Source: Aliidiomarina sanyensis (GTDB taxonomy: Bacteria > Pseudomonadota > Gammaproteobacteria > Enterobacterales > Alteromonadaceae). Taken from it: a DNA stretch of 64,000 nucleotides. The translations under genes were made by a program, and so were the position numbers. The DNA is taken from positions 248,001 through 312,000 of the forward strand of contig NZ_PIPM01000001.1 of assembly GCF_003987175.1 (NCBI RefSeq), in the 5' to 3' direction. The notes under the pieces are model-generated. The model was not told the DNA's origin. It saw only the letters and a program-made list of their open reading frames with translations, and did not search any database. Positions 27,781 through 37,539 of the stretch are shown here, in pieces; position 1 is the stretch's first letter, and the number at the start of each line of letters is the position of its first letter.

Positions 27781-28104
27781 ATGCAGTACGATGACGTTCT
27801 ACGGGCGGTAAGCCCGGAAATTTACGAGCGCATGAAAGAGGCAGTGGAGACCGGTCGCTGGCCCGACGGCAACAGGTTAACACCAGCCCAGCTCGAAAAC
27901 GCGATGGAGATCGTGATGGTCTATCAAGCGCGGCGCCTCAATCAAACGGATCATTTTTCAATAAACGCAGCAGGTGATCTGGTGTTGAAAACAAAAGGGG
28001 ACCTGCGTCGAGAGTTAAAAGCACGCGCCGAACGCGCTGGCTCAAACGATATCGCACGCTTTAAACTCAACTCAAATTCAGATTCTGACTCGGAGACGCA
28101 TTAA
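27781..28104 (+). CDS. yeaC: DUF1315 family protein (YeaC-like)
   Basis: A 107-residue protein of unknown function, clearly the same family as E. coli YeaC: SPEIYERMKEAVETGRWPDG, LTPAQLENAMEIVMVYQARR and DLVLKTKGDL align throughout. A Ser/Asp-rich tail (NSNSDSDSETH) extends past the E. coli protein. It begins 3 bp after the zinc-ribbon gene and ends 2 bp before the fRMsr gene, so it belongs to the same operon. Confidence 0.92.
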   Translation: MQYDDVLRAVSPEIYERMKEAVETGRWPDGNRLTPAQLENAMEIVMVYQARRLNQTDHFSINAAGDLVLKTKGDLRRELKARAERAGSNDIARFKLNSNSDSDSETH

Positions 28105-28106
28105 CC

Positions 28107-28601
28107 GTGTTTGCAGTAAAAACGTCGTCCTCACAAGGCACCCCCGAATTTTATCAATCGCTTGCAGGGCAATTGGCTGCGTTAACGCAGGATGAGCCTG
28201 ATTTAATCGCAAATTTAGCGAATATAAGTGCGGTATTGTTTGATCAACTCAATGATTTAAATTGGCTCGGTTTTTATCTCGTGAAAGGCACACAACTTGT
28301 GTTAGGCCCATTTCAGGGTAAAGTTGCGTGTGTTCGGATTGATCGCGGCAAGGGCGTCTGCGGCACTGCGTGGGACACCGGCTTGGTGCAACGTGTCGAA
28401 GATGTTCATGCGTTTCCCGGCCACATTGCGTGTGACAGTGCAAGTGAATCCGAAATCGTATTACCCATTCGTTTTCAGGATAAGATTGTGGCGGTTCTTG
28501 ATGTGGACTCTCCGCGTAAAGGTCGCTTCAGTGAAATCGATCAAGCGGGGTTCGAAGCGATTGTTCGTGTGGTCGAACAACTCGATTGGTCCGCGGTATG
28601 A
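28107..28601 (+). CDS. msrC: Free methionine-(R)-sulfoxide reductase (GAF domain)
   Basis: fRMsr reduces the R form of free methionine sulfoxide. The 164-residue GAF protein has the three conserved cysteines: one in GKVACVRIDRG, one in GKGVCGTAW and the catalytic one in GHIACDSASESEIV. The GAF core continues with VLPIRFQDKIVAVLDVDS. The start is GTG with GGAG about 10 bp upstream. It overlaps the start of the next small gene by 4 bp. Together with msrB it covers oxidised methionine in both protein and free form. In E. coli yebR (msrC) also lies near proQ-prc. Confidence 0.94.
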   Translation: MFAVKTSSSQGTPEFYQSLAGQLAALTQDEPDLIANLANISAVLFDQLNDLNWLGFYLVKGTQLVLGPFQGKVACVRIDRGKGVCGTAWDTGLVQRVEDVHAFPGHIACDSASESEIVLPIRFQDKIVAVLDVDSPRKGRFSEIDQAGFEAIVRVVEQLDWSAV

Positions 28602-28927
28602 TGCTTGACCCCTTTGATGTACGTCCTTATCTCGTCTCAGCAGCAGATATGGAATCGTTTGAAGAAGACGCTGAGATGGCAGCCGACCATTTAAACGGCA
28701 TGATTTACGCAATTGAGCGAGAAACGGGTGACTCTGACTTCTGGACGAGCGCACGGGTAGAACAATTGATTGTGGAAATTTCGGACCTCTGGATTCGTGA
28801 GCCAAGTCTCATTGAATCTGAGCCCGATGAGCTTGATGATTATATTGTGCATCTTATTCGCAGAATCGAACAAGAATCAGAGTTTGATGCTCCCGACGAC
28901 TCAACAGAAGTGCTAGACGAAGGTTAA
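28598..28927 (+). CDS. Small acidic hypothetical protein
   Basis: A 109-residue acidic protein with no motif I recognise. It is mostly helical by composition, with segments EEDAEMAADHLNGMIYAIERE and DELDDYIVHLIRRIEQE, shown by their E/D-rich pattern, and an acidic tail (DAPDDSTEVLDEG). The ATG at 28598 overlaps the stop of msrC (ATGA), and proQ begins 4 bp after its stop, so it is co-translated with both. Its conserved place before proQ suggests a real gene rather than a chance frame. Confidence 0.75.
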   Translation: MMLDPFDVRPYLVSAADMESFEEDAEMAADHLNGMIYAIERETGDSDFWTSARVEQLIVEISDLWIREPSLIESEPDELDDYIVHLIRRIEQESEFDAPDDSTEVLDEG

Positions 28928-28930
28928 GTA

Positions 28931-29605
28931 ATGGAAAAAACGGCAAAAATCTCTACCAGTAAAGACGTAATTGCCTATCTGGCGGAGCAGTTCCCAGCGT
29001 GTTTCACATTGGAAGGCGATGCACGCCCTCTCAAAATCGGAATTTTCGATGACCTCACGAAACGTCTCGAAAATGACGAGCACGTGAGTAAAACTAAAAT
29101 TCGCTCAGCGCTGCGGCTCTATACAAACGCGTGGCGTTATTTACGGTGTGTAAAGGCGGGGGTTCAGCGGGTTGATCTTGATGGCGCTGATGCCGGATTG
29201 GTTGAAGCAGACCACGAGACGCACGCACGCGAGCTGCTCGAAGCATCGCAAGCAAGAGCTAAAGCGAAGAAAGCTGAACGTGCGGCAGAAAGTAAACCTC
29301 GTGCGACTAAACCACGTAGAGAGAAGAACAAAGCGGATGCAGGCGCGGTCAAAGCAAAACGAGGGCAGGTAAATCCTCGCGCTCGAAAGCCGCGTCCAGC
29401 GCCAGAAAAGCCGCTTGCAAAACCGCAAGGGCCGCTTGAAGCTGTGAATGCTGATGCGGTGGCTGTGGGTCACAAAGTTCGTGTTCAAGTTGGCAGTTTC
29501 CCGATTGAGGGAACCATTACAGAACTCGACAAAAATGGCGCGCAAGTGCAACTTCCGTCCGGTATGACCGTGCGGGTGGCGGTTGCAGAATTATTTCGCG
29601 CTTGA
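28931..29605 (+). CDS. proQ: RNA chaperone ProQ
   Basis: ProQ binds many small RNAs and mRNA 3' ends. The 224-residue product has the N-terminal FinO domain (residues 1-120: VIAYLAEQFPACFTLEGD, ARPLKIGIFDDL, SALRLYTNAWRYL), a long Lys/Arg/Ala-rich linker, and a C-terminal Tudor-like domain (KVRVQVGSFPIEGTITELD). All parts of the E. coli protein are present. It is directly upstream of prc, as in E. coli, with 11 bp between. Confidence 0.96.
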   Translation: MEKTAKISTSKDVIAYLAEQFPACFTLEGDARPLKIGIFDDLTKRLENDEHVSKTKIRSALRLYTNAWRYLRCVKAGVQRVDLDGADAGLVEADHETHARELLEASQARAKAKKAERAAESKPRATKPRREKNKADAGAVKAKRGQVNPRARKPRPAPEKPLAKPQGPLEAVNADAVAVGHKVRVQVGSFPIEGTITELDKNGAQVQLPSGMTVRVAVAELFRA

Positions 29606-29616
29606 AAGGAGATTTA

Positions 29617-31671
29617 ATGATTAAGCATGTTGTTCAAAGCGTAGCGTTTGTTGGTGCACTGTTCATCGCAAGTGTAGGGTTGAGCACCGTCGTTGCGCAG
29701 GATTACTCACTCAGCGACATCCCGAAGCTGACTCCCGAATCCCAACACAAAGCGGCCAGTCGCCGGATTGCTTCGTATTTTACACGCTATCATTACAGCC
29801 GTATCGAGCTTGATGAGGCGATGGGACAACAAATCTTCGACCGCTACTTTGAGCAGCTTGATTACAACCGAATGTTTCTTTTGCAAAGTGATGTGGACCG
29901 CTTTCAGCGCTACCGCAATACCTTTCATGAGCAACTGATTGCGGGTAACTTAGATGCCGCGTACGCGATCCACCAAGTCAGTCTTGAGCGCCGTTTCGAG
30001 CGATTCGAGTTTGCATTATCGGTGCTGGACTCCAAAGAGTTTTCGTTCGATGAGGATGCGGAATTCAAATTTGACCGGTCAGAGGCACCTTGGGCCACCT
30101 CAAAGGACGAATTGGATGCCATTTGGGTAATGCGCGTAAAGAATGACGCGTTAAATCTCGTCATGGCAGGACGTGAAGAAGATGAGATTATCGATAATCT
30201 CAAGCGTCGCTACAGTGCTGCCTTACAGCGGATCACTCAAGCCCAGAGTGAAGATGCCTTTCAGGTCGTGATGAATGCGTTTGCTCGCAGTGTCGATGCG
30301 CATACAAGTTATTTATCGCCGCGCAATGCAGAGCGTTTCCAGCAAAATATGAATTTATCGCTCGAGGGAATTGGCGCATTGTTGCGTGCCGAGTACGACT
30401 ATACTGTTATTCAGTCGCTGGTTCCGGGCGGACCTGCCGAGCAATCGGGTCAACTGTCGCCAAATGATCGTATCATCGGGGTGGCGCAGGGTGATCAAGA
30501 GTTTGTCGATATTATTGGTATGCGACTTGATGATGTCGTACAGATGATCACGGGGCCAAAGGGCAGTGTAGTACGTCTGCAAGTCTTACGTGATGGCCAA
30601 GGTGCAGGTGCAGTTCCAAGTATCGTTGAAATCACCCGTGATGAAGTCCGTCTTGAAGATCGAGAAGCAAAACTTCGAGTCGAAACAACGGATAACGACC
30701 GACGCATTGGAATTATCGAAATTCCTGGGTTCTACAACAACCTCACCGCCCACGTGAAAAAGCACTTGGAAACCATTCAGAAGGATCCCGTGGATGCACT
30801 GATTATTGATCTGCGCGGTAACGGCGGAGGAGCACTAAATGAGTCGATCACGCTGACTGGGTTGTTTATCCCGGCAGGCCCTGTAGTGCAAGTTCGCGAG
30901 AGCTCGGGGCGGGTTGATGTAAGCCAAGACCCTGACCCAGCTGTGCATTATGATGGTCCGTTGGTGGTGATGGTTGATCGTTTCAGTGCCTCAGCGTCAG
31001 AAATCTTTGCAGCCGCCATGCAAGACTACAACCGGGCACTCGTAATCGGTGAAAATACCTTCGGGAAAGGGACGGTTCAGCAACACCGTGGTCTCCAGCG
31101 TCGGTTTGACCTGCATGCTAACCCCATGGGGAGTGTGCAATACACGATGGCGAAGTTCTACCGAATTACCGGAGGATCGACCCAGCATAAAGGCGTTGTT
31201 CCCGATATCGTGTTTCCGAGCGTTGTAAACCCCGATGAGTACGGAGAAAGCAGAGCGGATAATGCGCTTCCGTGGGCTCAGATTGAGCCGGTTGAATTTG
31301 TGCGACTCGATCGAATTAATGCAGAGAAAATCGCGCAACTGATTGAAGCCCACGAAGCACGAATTGCCGAGGACCCGGAGTTTGCATACATTCTTGAGGA
31401 CATCACACGTTTTCGAGAGCTACGAGACCGCACGTCAATTACGCTTGTAAAAGCGGAACGTGAAGCAGAGTCCGCTGCGGATCGAGCTCGTCAGCTGCAA
31501 CGTGTGAATGAGCGCCTCGCTCGGGCCGGGCGGGAGCCTGTTGAGTCGGTCGATGATGTTGATTCGGAGTTCCTAGAGCCGGATCCATTCCTCGACGAGG
31601 CTATTTTAATCACGCTTGATTACTTGCAGAGCAAGCAACAAGCGGGGCGTGATGTTGCAATCCGTCCGTAG
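29617..31671 (+). CDS. prc: Carboxy-terminal (tail-specific) protease
   Basis: Prc is a periplasmic S41 protease that trims or degrades proteins with non-polar C-termini and helps control peptidoglycan hydrolases. The 684-residue product starts with a signal peptide (SVAFVGALFIASVGLSTVVA). The PDZ domain includes GPAEQSGQLSPNDRIIGV, and the catalytic Ser-Lys dyad is in FSASASEIFAAAM and NTFGKGTVQ. The ATG at 29617 has AAAGGAGA upstream. It is the last gene of the zinc-ribbon to prc run, and a stem-loop follows. Confidence 0.96.
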   Translation: MIKHVVQSVAFVGALFIASVGLSTVVAQDYSLSDIPKLTPESQHKAASRRIASYFTRYHYSRIELDEAMGQQIFDRYFEQLDYNRMFLLQSDVDRFQRYRNTFHEQLIAGNLDAAYAIHQVSLERRFERFEFALSVLDSKEFSFDEDAEFKFDRSEAPWATSKDELDAIWVMRVKNDALNLVMAGREEDEIIDNLKRRYSAALQRITQAQSEDAFQVVMNAFARSVDAHTSYLSPRNAERFQQNMNLSLEGIGALLRAEYDYTVIQSLVPGGPAEQSGQLSPNDRIIGVAQGDQEFVDIIGMRLDDVVQMITGPKGSVVRLQVLRDGQGAGAVPSIVEITRDEVRLEDREAKLRVETTDNDRRIGIIEIPGFYNNLTAHVKKHLETIQKDPVDALIIDLRGNGGGALNESITLTGLFIPAGPVVQVRESSGRVDVSQDPDPAVHYDGPLVVMVDRFSASASEIFAAAMQDYNRALVIGENTFGKGTVQQHRGLQRRFDLHANPMGSVQYTMAKFYRITGGSTQHKGVVPDIVFPSVVNPDEYGESRADNALPWAQIEPVEFVRLDRINAEKIAQLIEAHEARIAEDPEFAYILEDITRFRELRDRTSITLVKAEREAESAADRARQLQRVNERLARAGREPVESVDDVDSEFLEPDPFLDEAILITLDYLQSKQQAGRDVAIRP

Positions 31672-31704
31672 TGCGATGTAAGGTATTGCTCGACGAGCAA
31701 TGAT

Positions 31705-31729
31705 AAAGGGCCTGTCTGACAGGCCCTTT
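31705..31729 (+). terminator. Stem-loop after prc
   Basis: AAAGGGCCTGT pairs with ACAGGCCCTTT around CTG. The T-run is short. A second small inverted repeat (TTGCTCG-A-CGAGCAA) lies just before it. Confidence 0.8.
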
Positions 31730-31797
31730 GTGTGTAAGACAGGGCCAGAGCTGTCCATAACGATAATTATAAACATCAATAATATGGCTATTTTTAT

Positions 31798-33180
31798 ATG
31801 ACAACTGAACGCGCAACGCATAACCGGTGGTCGAGTAATTTTTCTTTCGTGTTAGCGGCTACGGCCGCAGCGGTAGGACTCGGCAATATCTGGAAGTTTC
31901 CCTACATCATGGGTGAAAACGGTGGGGGCGCCTTTGTTCTCCTGTATTTGTTATTTATCTTTCTGATCGGTGTCCCAGTCTTAATGGCTGAGGTTTTGAT
32001 CGGGCGTCGTGGTCGCACATCGCCTGGGTATGCAACGGCAAAACTTGCGCGCGAGTCGGGTGTAAGTCCGGCGTGGCAGGTCACCGGCTGGATGGGCCTC
32101 AGTGCCGGCTTTATCATCTTAACCTTTTATGCGGTGATCGCTGGTTGGGCCCTATCGTACGTATTTAAGAGCGCATCGGGTGCATTTGTGAATGCCACAC
32201 CCGAGTCGGTCAGTGCGATTTTTGGTGGAATGGTGACTTCGGCGAGCGAGCTGCTGTTCTTCAGTACGCTCTTGATCACTGCAACGGTATTCGTCGTGGG
32301 GAAAGGATTCAAAGACGGACTTGAGCGAGCCGTACGTTATCTTATGCCTGTGTTGCTCATTTTACTTGTGATTATTGCGGCTTACTCCGCGGTGATTGGG
32401 GATTTTGCCCAAGCGTTTGCATTTATGTTCCGTCCTGATTTTAGCGCGCTGACGACCCAAGGCGCGTTGATTGCTCTTGGTCATGCATTCTTCACGCTAT
32501 CGTTGGCATCCGGGGTTATGATCATTTACGGCGCCTACCTTCCGAAAGGGACCTCGATTGCCCGTACTTCAATCTGGATCGCAATTGCCGATACGCTCGT
32601 AGCATTGATCGCGGGCCTCGCCATTTTCCCAATCGTTTTCGGTTATGGGTTGGCTCCGGGTGAAGGCCCAGGCCTGATTTTCCAAACTCTGCCATTGGCA
32701 TTTACGAACATGCCGTTTACTTCGCTTACAGCGACGGTGTTCTTCGTGATGTTGGTGCTCGCTGCGTTTACTTCGGCGATTGCTATGATCGAAGCGTCAG
32801 TTGCCTTTGCTGAAGAAAAGCTCCGTGTTTCCCGCTGGAAAGCGGCGATTGTCTCGGGAACAGTGCTCTGGACGCTAAGTCTCGCGACGGTCTTTTCATT
32901 TGCTGGGGCAGGCTGGACACAGCTCAATTGGGACTTCTTTGGTAAGGAGCTGGCGACGATTTTCGATGCAATCGACCACTTAGCCTCAAATATCCTGTTG
33001 CCCTTAGGTGGCTTGTTAGCGGCCGTGTTTACCGGTTGGGTGATGAAGCGGCGATTTACTGAGGAAGAGCTGAATACCAGTACACGCACCTATGCGGTAT
33101 GGCGTTTCTGTGTGCGTTACCTTGCGCCAATTGCTATCATAGCGATCTTCCTACAGCTTTTAGGAATCGTTCAGTTCTAA
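31798..33180 (+). CDS. Sodium-dependent transporter, NSS/SNF family
   Basis: A 460-residue inner-membrane symporter of the family that includes LeuT. The first helix is canonical: FVLAATAAAVGLGNIWKFPY, holding the sodium-site residues, followed by NGGGAFVLLYLLFIFLIGVPVLMAE. Eleven or so hydrophobic segments follow. It probably takes up an amino acid with sodium; the substrate is not predictable. The ATG lacks a clear ribosome-binding site. A terminator directly follows and nhaC begins 48 bp after the stop. Confidence 0.94.
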   Translation: MTTERATHNRWSSNFSFVLAATAAAVGLGNIWKFPYIMGENGGGAFVLLYLLFIFLIGVPVLMAEVLIGRRGRTSPGYATAKLARESGVSPAWQVTGWMGLSAGFIILTFYAVIAGWALSYVFKSASGAFVNATPESVSAIFGGMVTSASELLFFSTLLITATVFVVGKGFKDGLERAVRYLMPVLLILLVIIAAYSAVIGDFAQAFAFMFRPDFSALTTQGALIALGHAFFTLSLASGVMIIYGAYLPKGTSIARTSIWIAIADTLVALIAGLAIFPIVFGYGLAPGEGPGLIFQTLPLAFTNMPFTSLTATVFFVMLVLAAFTSAIAMIEASVAFAEEKLRVSRWKAAIVSGTVLWTLSLATVFSFAGAGWTQLNWDFFGKELATIFDAIDHLASNILLPLGGLLAAVFTGWVMKRRFTEEELNTSTRTYAVWRFCVRYLAPIAIIAIFLQLLGIVQF

Positions 33181-33188
33181 GACTCTAC

Positions 33189-33210
33189 AAGGCCCCAGTG
33201 GGGCCTTTTT
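33189..33210 (+). terminator. Terminator of the NSS transporter gene
   Basis: AAGGCCCC pairs with GGGGCCTT around AGT, followed by a T-run (33206-33210). Confidence 0.92.
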
Positions 33211-33228
33211 GCACGGATTATAAGAATT

Positions 33229-34695
33229 ATGACGGAAACCACTCGACGTCCATCCTATTGGCAAGCACTGATTCCATTGCTTGCTTTGATTGTCATGCTT
33301 GGCAGCTCGGTGTTTCTCTTCGGTGAGGACTCCTCTTACGGGCCAAATCAAATCGCACTCTTTATTGCCGCCGCTATCGCGACTACCATCGCGTTTTATA
33401 ACGGATATAAGTGGGCAGATATTGAAGCGGGGATAACGCAAGGGATCTCGGTCGCACTCGGTGCCATTTTAATTATCCTCATGGTTGGTTCATTGATAGG
33501 AACCTGGCTGCTAGCCGGGATCGTCCCCACCATGATTTACTACGGTCTTGAGCTGCTCAGCCCAGCCTGGTTTTATGCCGCGAGCTGTTTGATTTGTGCG
33601 ATTGTCGCTATCAGTATTGGAAGTTCCTGGACGACGGCGGCAACCATCGGTGTCGCCTTGATTGGGGTCGCTACGGGGATGGAGCTATCACTGGCCATCA
33701 CTGCGGGTGCGGTTATTTCAGGCGCTTATTTTGGTGACAAAATGTCGCCTCTGTCCGACACGACGAATCTGGCGCCTGCTGTCGCGGGAACGGAATTGTT
33801 CGCCCATATTCGTTATATGACCTGGACCGCAGTTCCAGCTCTGCTTATCTCGCTCATTTTGTTTACCGTTCTCGGGTTCGCAGGGTCTGGCGTGGCGAAT
33901 ATGGATACCTTGGAAGCCATGCAAAATGACTTGCAAGCACTGTTTAATATCAGCCCGATTATGCTCATTCCGCTAGCGATTCTGTTTGCTTTGGCAGCAA
34001 CTAGAAAGCCTGCGCTCCCTACCATTTTAATTGGAGCACTGTTAGGTGGCGTATGGGCCTTGTTGTTTCAGGCTGACGTGGTAGGAAGCCTTGCGGACGG
34101 AGAGCGAAGTATCGCTTTCGTTGGCCAACTTGAAGTCGTCTGGGCCGCATTGGCGACCGGTATCGAAATCTATACCCCGAATCCTGACCTCGCAAGCTTG
34201 ATCAGCGGAGGAGGGATGGAGAGTATGACCAACACCGTATGGTTGATTCTTGCTGCGATGACGTTCGGTGCCGTAATGGAAACGACTGGGTTGTTGCAAA
34301 AAATTATCCGCGGAATTCTTAAAATGGTTCACTCCACCGGCTCATTGGTGACGGCAACCGTTTTTACCTGTTTTGGTGCGAACGTATTAACTGCAGACCA
34401 ATATATGGCAATCGTTTTGCCTGGTCGCATGTATCGTGAGGAATATAAGAATCGCGGGTTGGATGCGCGTGTGCTGTCGCGTTCACTTGAGTCGAGCGGT
34501 ACGATTACATCACCGCTCATTCCATGGAATACCTGCGGTGCGTATATGTTTAGCGTACTTGGTGTTTATCCTCTCCATTACGCGCCGTTTGCGTTCTTTT
34601 TGTTCCTGGTTCCGATTCTTACGGTTGTGTACGCTTACACGAACTTTAAGATTCTCCGCTTAGAAGGTCACCCCGCCGAGGAAGCGAAAGCATAA
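33229..34695 (+). CDS. nhaC: Na+/H+ antiporter NhaC
   Basis: A 488-residue membrane protein exchanging sodium for protons. Family segments are clear: IAISIGSSWTTAATIG, GAYFGDKMSPLSDTTNLAPAVAGTELF (GDKMSPLSDTTN is diagnostic) and, near the C-terminus, TADQYMAIVLPGRMY with SPLIPWNTCGAYM. About eleven hydrophobic segments are visible. In this setting it would remove sodium brought in by the amino-acid symporters. A strong terminator follows. Confidence 0.95.
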   Translation: MTETTRRPSYWQALIPLLALIVMLGSSVFLFGEDSSYGPNQIALFIAAAIATTIAFYNGYKWADIEAGITQGISVALGAILIILMVGSLIGTWLLAGIVPTMIYYGLELLSPAWFYAASCLICAIVAISIGSSWTTAATIGVALIGVATGMELSLAITAGAVISGAYFGDKMSPLSDTTNLAPAVAGTELFAHIRYMTWTAVPALLISLILFTVLGFAGSGVANMDTLEAMQNDLQALFNISPIMLIPLAILFALAATRKPALPTILIGALLGGVWALLFQADVVGSLADGERSIAFVGQLEVVWAALATGIEIYTPNPDLASLISGGGMESMTNTVWLILAAMTFGAVMETTGLLQKIIRGILKMVHSTGSLVTATVFTCFGANVLTADQYMAIVLPGRMYREEYKNRGLDARVLSRSLESSGTITSPLIPWNTCGAYMFSVLGVYPLHYAPFAFFLFLVPILTVVYAYTNFKILRLEGHPAEEAKA

Positions 34696-34700
34696 TCATG

Positions 34701-34726
34701 AAACGCGGCGAAAGCCGCGTTTTTTT
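34701..34726 (+). terminator. Terminator of nhaC
   Basis: AAACGCGGC pairs with GCCGCGTTT around GAAA, followed by a run of seven T residues. Confidence 0.94.
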
Positions 34727-34786
34727 ATATCTTATTTTTGGTAGCATGGCGTAAATTTTTGTGACCATGCAATGGTGGAGTGACGC

Positions 34787-37393
34787 ATGTCTGAATCTGT
34801 AACCTTCGAACCCAAGTATCGCCTCGATTATCAGGCACCGGCTTTTCGTATTCACACAACCAACTTAACCTTTGAGCTCGATGATCATGCAACCCGTGTC
34901 ACCAATAGCATGGAACTTGAGCGGTTAGGCGACGACGATACCTTAACGCTCGATGGTGATGATCTCGAACTCGCCGCGCTCAGCCTTGATGGTGTGGCAT
35001 TAGACGCGAAGGCGTATCAACGGACGAAGGATAAATTGAAAATCTTTCGGGTGCCGAAACGTTTTCTGCTCACGGTGGTTACGATCATTGATCCCGCCCG
35101 CAATTCGTCTTTAGAAGGGCTATATAAATCAGCCGGAACCTTCTGTACGCAATGTGAAGCGGAGGGTTTCCGTCGCATCACTTACTACTTGGATCGTCCT
35201 GATGTGTTGTCTGTATTTACGACCACCATTCACGCGCCCAAAGCGAGTTATCCGTTCCTGCTGTCGAATGGGAACTGCATCGAAAAATTTGAAACTGGCA
35301 GTATCCAAACCGTGACGTGGCATGATCCGTTTCCAAAGCCGGCGTATTTATTTGCGCTTGTTGCAGGTGACTTTGACTTGCTCGAAGATTCATTTACGAC
35401 CCAAAGCGGTCGAGTGGTGACGCTTCAGTTATTTGTCGATCGGGGGAATCTACCGCGCGCTGATTTTGCGATGGCAGCCCTTAAACGTGCAATGGCATGG
35501 GATGAACAACGCTTCAACCTTGAATATGATCTCGACATCTACATGGTGGTAGCGGTCGACTTTTTTAATATGGGAGCGATGGAGAATAAAGGACTGAATA
35601 TATTCAACTCGAAATATGTATTAGCAGATAGCGAAACTGCGACCGATCAAGATTTTATCAACGTCGAAGCCGTCATCGGACACGAATATTTCCATAATTG
35701 GACGGGTAATCGGGTTACCTGTCAGGATTGGTTCCAACTTTCATTAAAAGAAGGGCTCACTGTTTTTCGTGATCAAGAGTTCAGTGCAGATATGGGGATG
35801 CGAGCGGTCAAGCGAATCCAAGATGTTCGAATTATGCGCACGCACCAGTTCGAAGAAGATGCGAGCCCGATGGCACATCCTATCCGGCCTGATAAAGTGC
35901 TTGAAATGAATAACTTCTATACAGTGACTGTGTACAACAAAGGCGCCGAAGTCATTCGCATGTTACACACGTTGCTCGGAGAAACTGGTTTTCAAAAAGG
36001 TATGAAAACCTACATTCATCGCCATGATGGTCAAGCGGTCACCTGTGAGGATTTTGTCCGGGCGATGGAGGATGCCAATGATGTGAACCTTAGCCAGTTT
36101 CGTCATTGGTATGCTTATGCAGGGACACCTGAAGTCGATGTCGATTATCAGTTCGACTCCACAACTGGCTCAGGAAGTTTAACGCTGCAGCAACACACCC
36201 CGGATACGCCGGGGCAGAGCAATAAACCGCCCATGCATATCCCGATTCGCCTTGAATTTGTAAACGCGCACGGAGAGCGGATTCAAGTGGTCTCCGAGCA
36301 TGCGCCGGTTGAGTTGATTGAATTAACTGAGCGTCGTCAAGTCGTTCATTTTTCCTCGCCAGAAGAAAAGGTTATTCCCGCTTTGCTGGCGGACTTTTCG
36401 GCACCAATTCGCTTGCGCTTTGAGCAACCCGAAGATGATTTAATTGCAATTCTAAATGGTGCCCATGATGCATTTTTGCGCTGGGATGCGAGTCAGAGGA
36501 TTTATCTAAACGCACTGCGAAATGCCATCAGACAAGATGATTCGGTCGAACTATCAGAGCGATTTATCGACGTCCTTGAGACTGCAATTCGCAATCAGAA
36601 CACCGACCCTGCATTACTCTCGCTTCTTCTGCAGCCACCGAGCGAAGAGACTTTAGCGCAAGAGTACAAGGTCATCCCCATTGCAGCGGCGACCCGCGTG
36701 GTAGCTGAGTTAAAAAGCTTACTTGCTTTGTCGTTGCGGGATGCGCTTTTGGCGCGATACGCGGCAACCGATTGGCAACAACGGAGCTTTAATGGCAACG
36801 CTGTGGCCATCCGTATGTGTACCAATGCCATCGCACAATTACTCGCCTACCATCATGAGGATGAAGTGATTCTCCGCGAACTCGATAAACAATTTAGTCA
36901 ATCCAATACCATGACATTGGCGATGGGAGCCCTGGCGGCCGCTGTCCATGCCGAGCATCCCGCAGCGGAACGTTATTTAGCTCATTTTGCGGACCAGTGG
37001 GGACATGAAAAGTTAGTCATGGATAAATGGCTTGCGGTTCAGTCCAGTGCGCCGGGATCTGGAACGGCACAAAAAGTAGAGTTATTGACCCATCACCCAG
37101 CATTTGATTGGGGAAATCCAAATCGTATTTATGCATTGCTGGCAACCTTCACACACAACTTAAATCAGTTACATGCGGAGGATGGCAGCGGATATGCCTT
37201 GATTGAACAGGCTATTTCGCGTTTAAACCAGCAAAACCCGCAAGTTGCCTCTCGGCTGCTCTCGCCGCTGCTCAAGTGGCGGAGTATCCCTGAGCCTCAG
37301 CAAACACAATTAAAACGCACGCTCGAACGTTTGCAAACGTTGGATAATCTTGCACCGGATTTGCATGAAAAATTAAGTCAGGCGCTTGCCTAA
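34787..37393 (+). CDS. pepN: Aminopeptidase N
   Basis: PepN is the major cytoplasmic M1 aminopeptidase. The 868-residue product has the GAMEN substrate motif and the zinc site HEYFHNWTGNRVTC (H299, E300, H303), followed by the LSLKEGLTVFRDQEF segment that supplies the third ligand. The C-terminal half is the long helical domain of the family. The length agrees with E. coli PepN (870). In E. coli pepN also lies upstream of pyrD; here the large glutamate dehydrogenase gene sits between them. A possible stem with GGAAAAT/ATTTTCC arms (37402-37445) follows. Confidence 0.97.
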   Translation: MSESVTFEPKYRLDYQAPAFRIHTTNLTFELDDHATRVTNSMELERLGDDDTLTLDGDDLELAALSLDGVALDAKAYQRTKDKLKIFRVPKRFLLTVVTIIDPARNSSLEGLYKSAGTFCTQCEAEGFRRITYYLDRPDVLSVFTTTIHAPKASYPFLLSNGNCIEKFETGSIQTVTWHDPFPKPAYLFALVAGDFDLLEDSFTTQSGRVVTLQLFVDRGNLPRADFAMAALKRAMAWDEQRFNLEYDLDIYMVVAVDFFNMGAMENKGLNIFNSKYVLADSETATDQDFINVEAVIGHEYFHNWTGNRVTCQDWFQLSLKEGLTVFRDQEFSADMGMRAVKRIQDVRIMRTHQFEEDASPMAHPIRPDKVLEMNNFYTVTVYNKGAEVIRMLHTLLGETGFQKGMKTYIHRHDGQAVTCEDFVRAMEDANDVNLSQFRHWYAYAGTPEVDVDYQFDSTTGSGSLTLQQHTPDTPGQSNKPPMHIPIRLEFVNAHGERIQVVSEHAPVELIELTERRQVVHFSSPEEKVIPALLADFSAPIRLRFEQPEDDLIAILNGAHDAFLRWDASQRIYLNALRNAIRQDDSVELSERFIDVLETAIRNQNTDPALLSLLLQPPSEETLAQEYKVIPIAAATRVVAELKSLLALSLRDALLARYAATDWQQRSFNGNAVAIRMCTNAIAQLLAYHHEDEVILRELDKQFSQSNTMTLAMGALAAAVHAEHPAAERYLAHFADQWGHEKLVMDKWLAVQSSAPGSGTAQKVELLTHHPAFDWGNPNRIYALLATFTHNLNQLHAEDGSGYALIEQAISRLNQQNPQVASRLLSPLLKWRSIPEPQQTQLKRTLERLQTLDNLAPDLHEKLSQALA

Positions 37394-37539
37394 ATTTTGT
37401 TGGAAAATTAACTCCTCGCACCAGCGGAGAATACGTTGATTTTCCTAGCGTAAAGGCCGAAAATAAAAAGGTTTATGCCTGCCAGTCACGGTGGGCGTCG
37501 AGCCACTCTATTTCTGCCTGCAGACAAGGATCAAACATC

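Noticed and set aside
37402-37445. GGAAAAT/ATTTTCC stem after pepN as a terminator
   Set aside because: The stem is AT-rich with a long interior and is not followed by a T-run.
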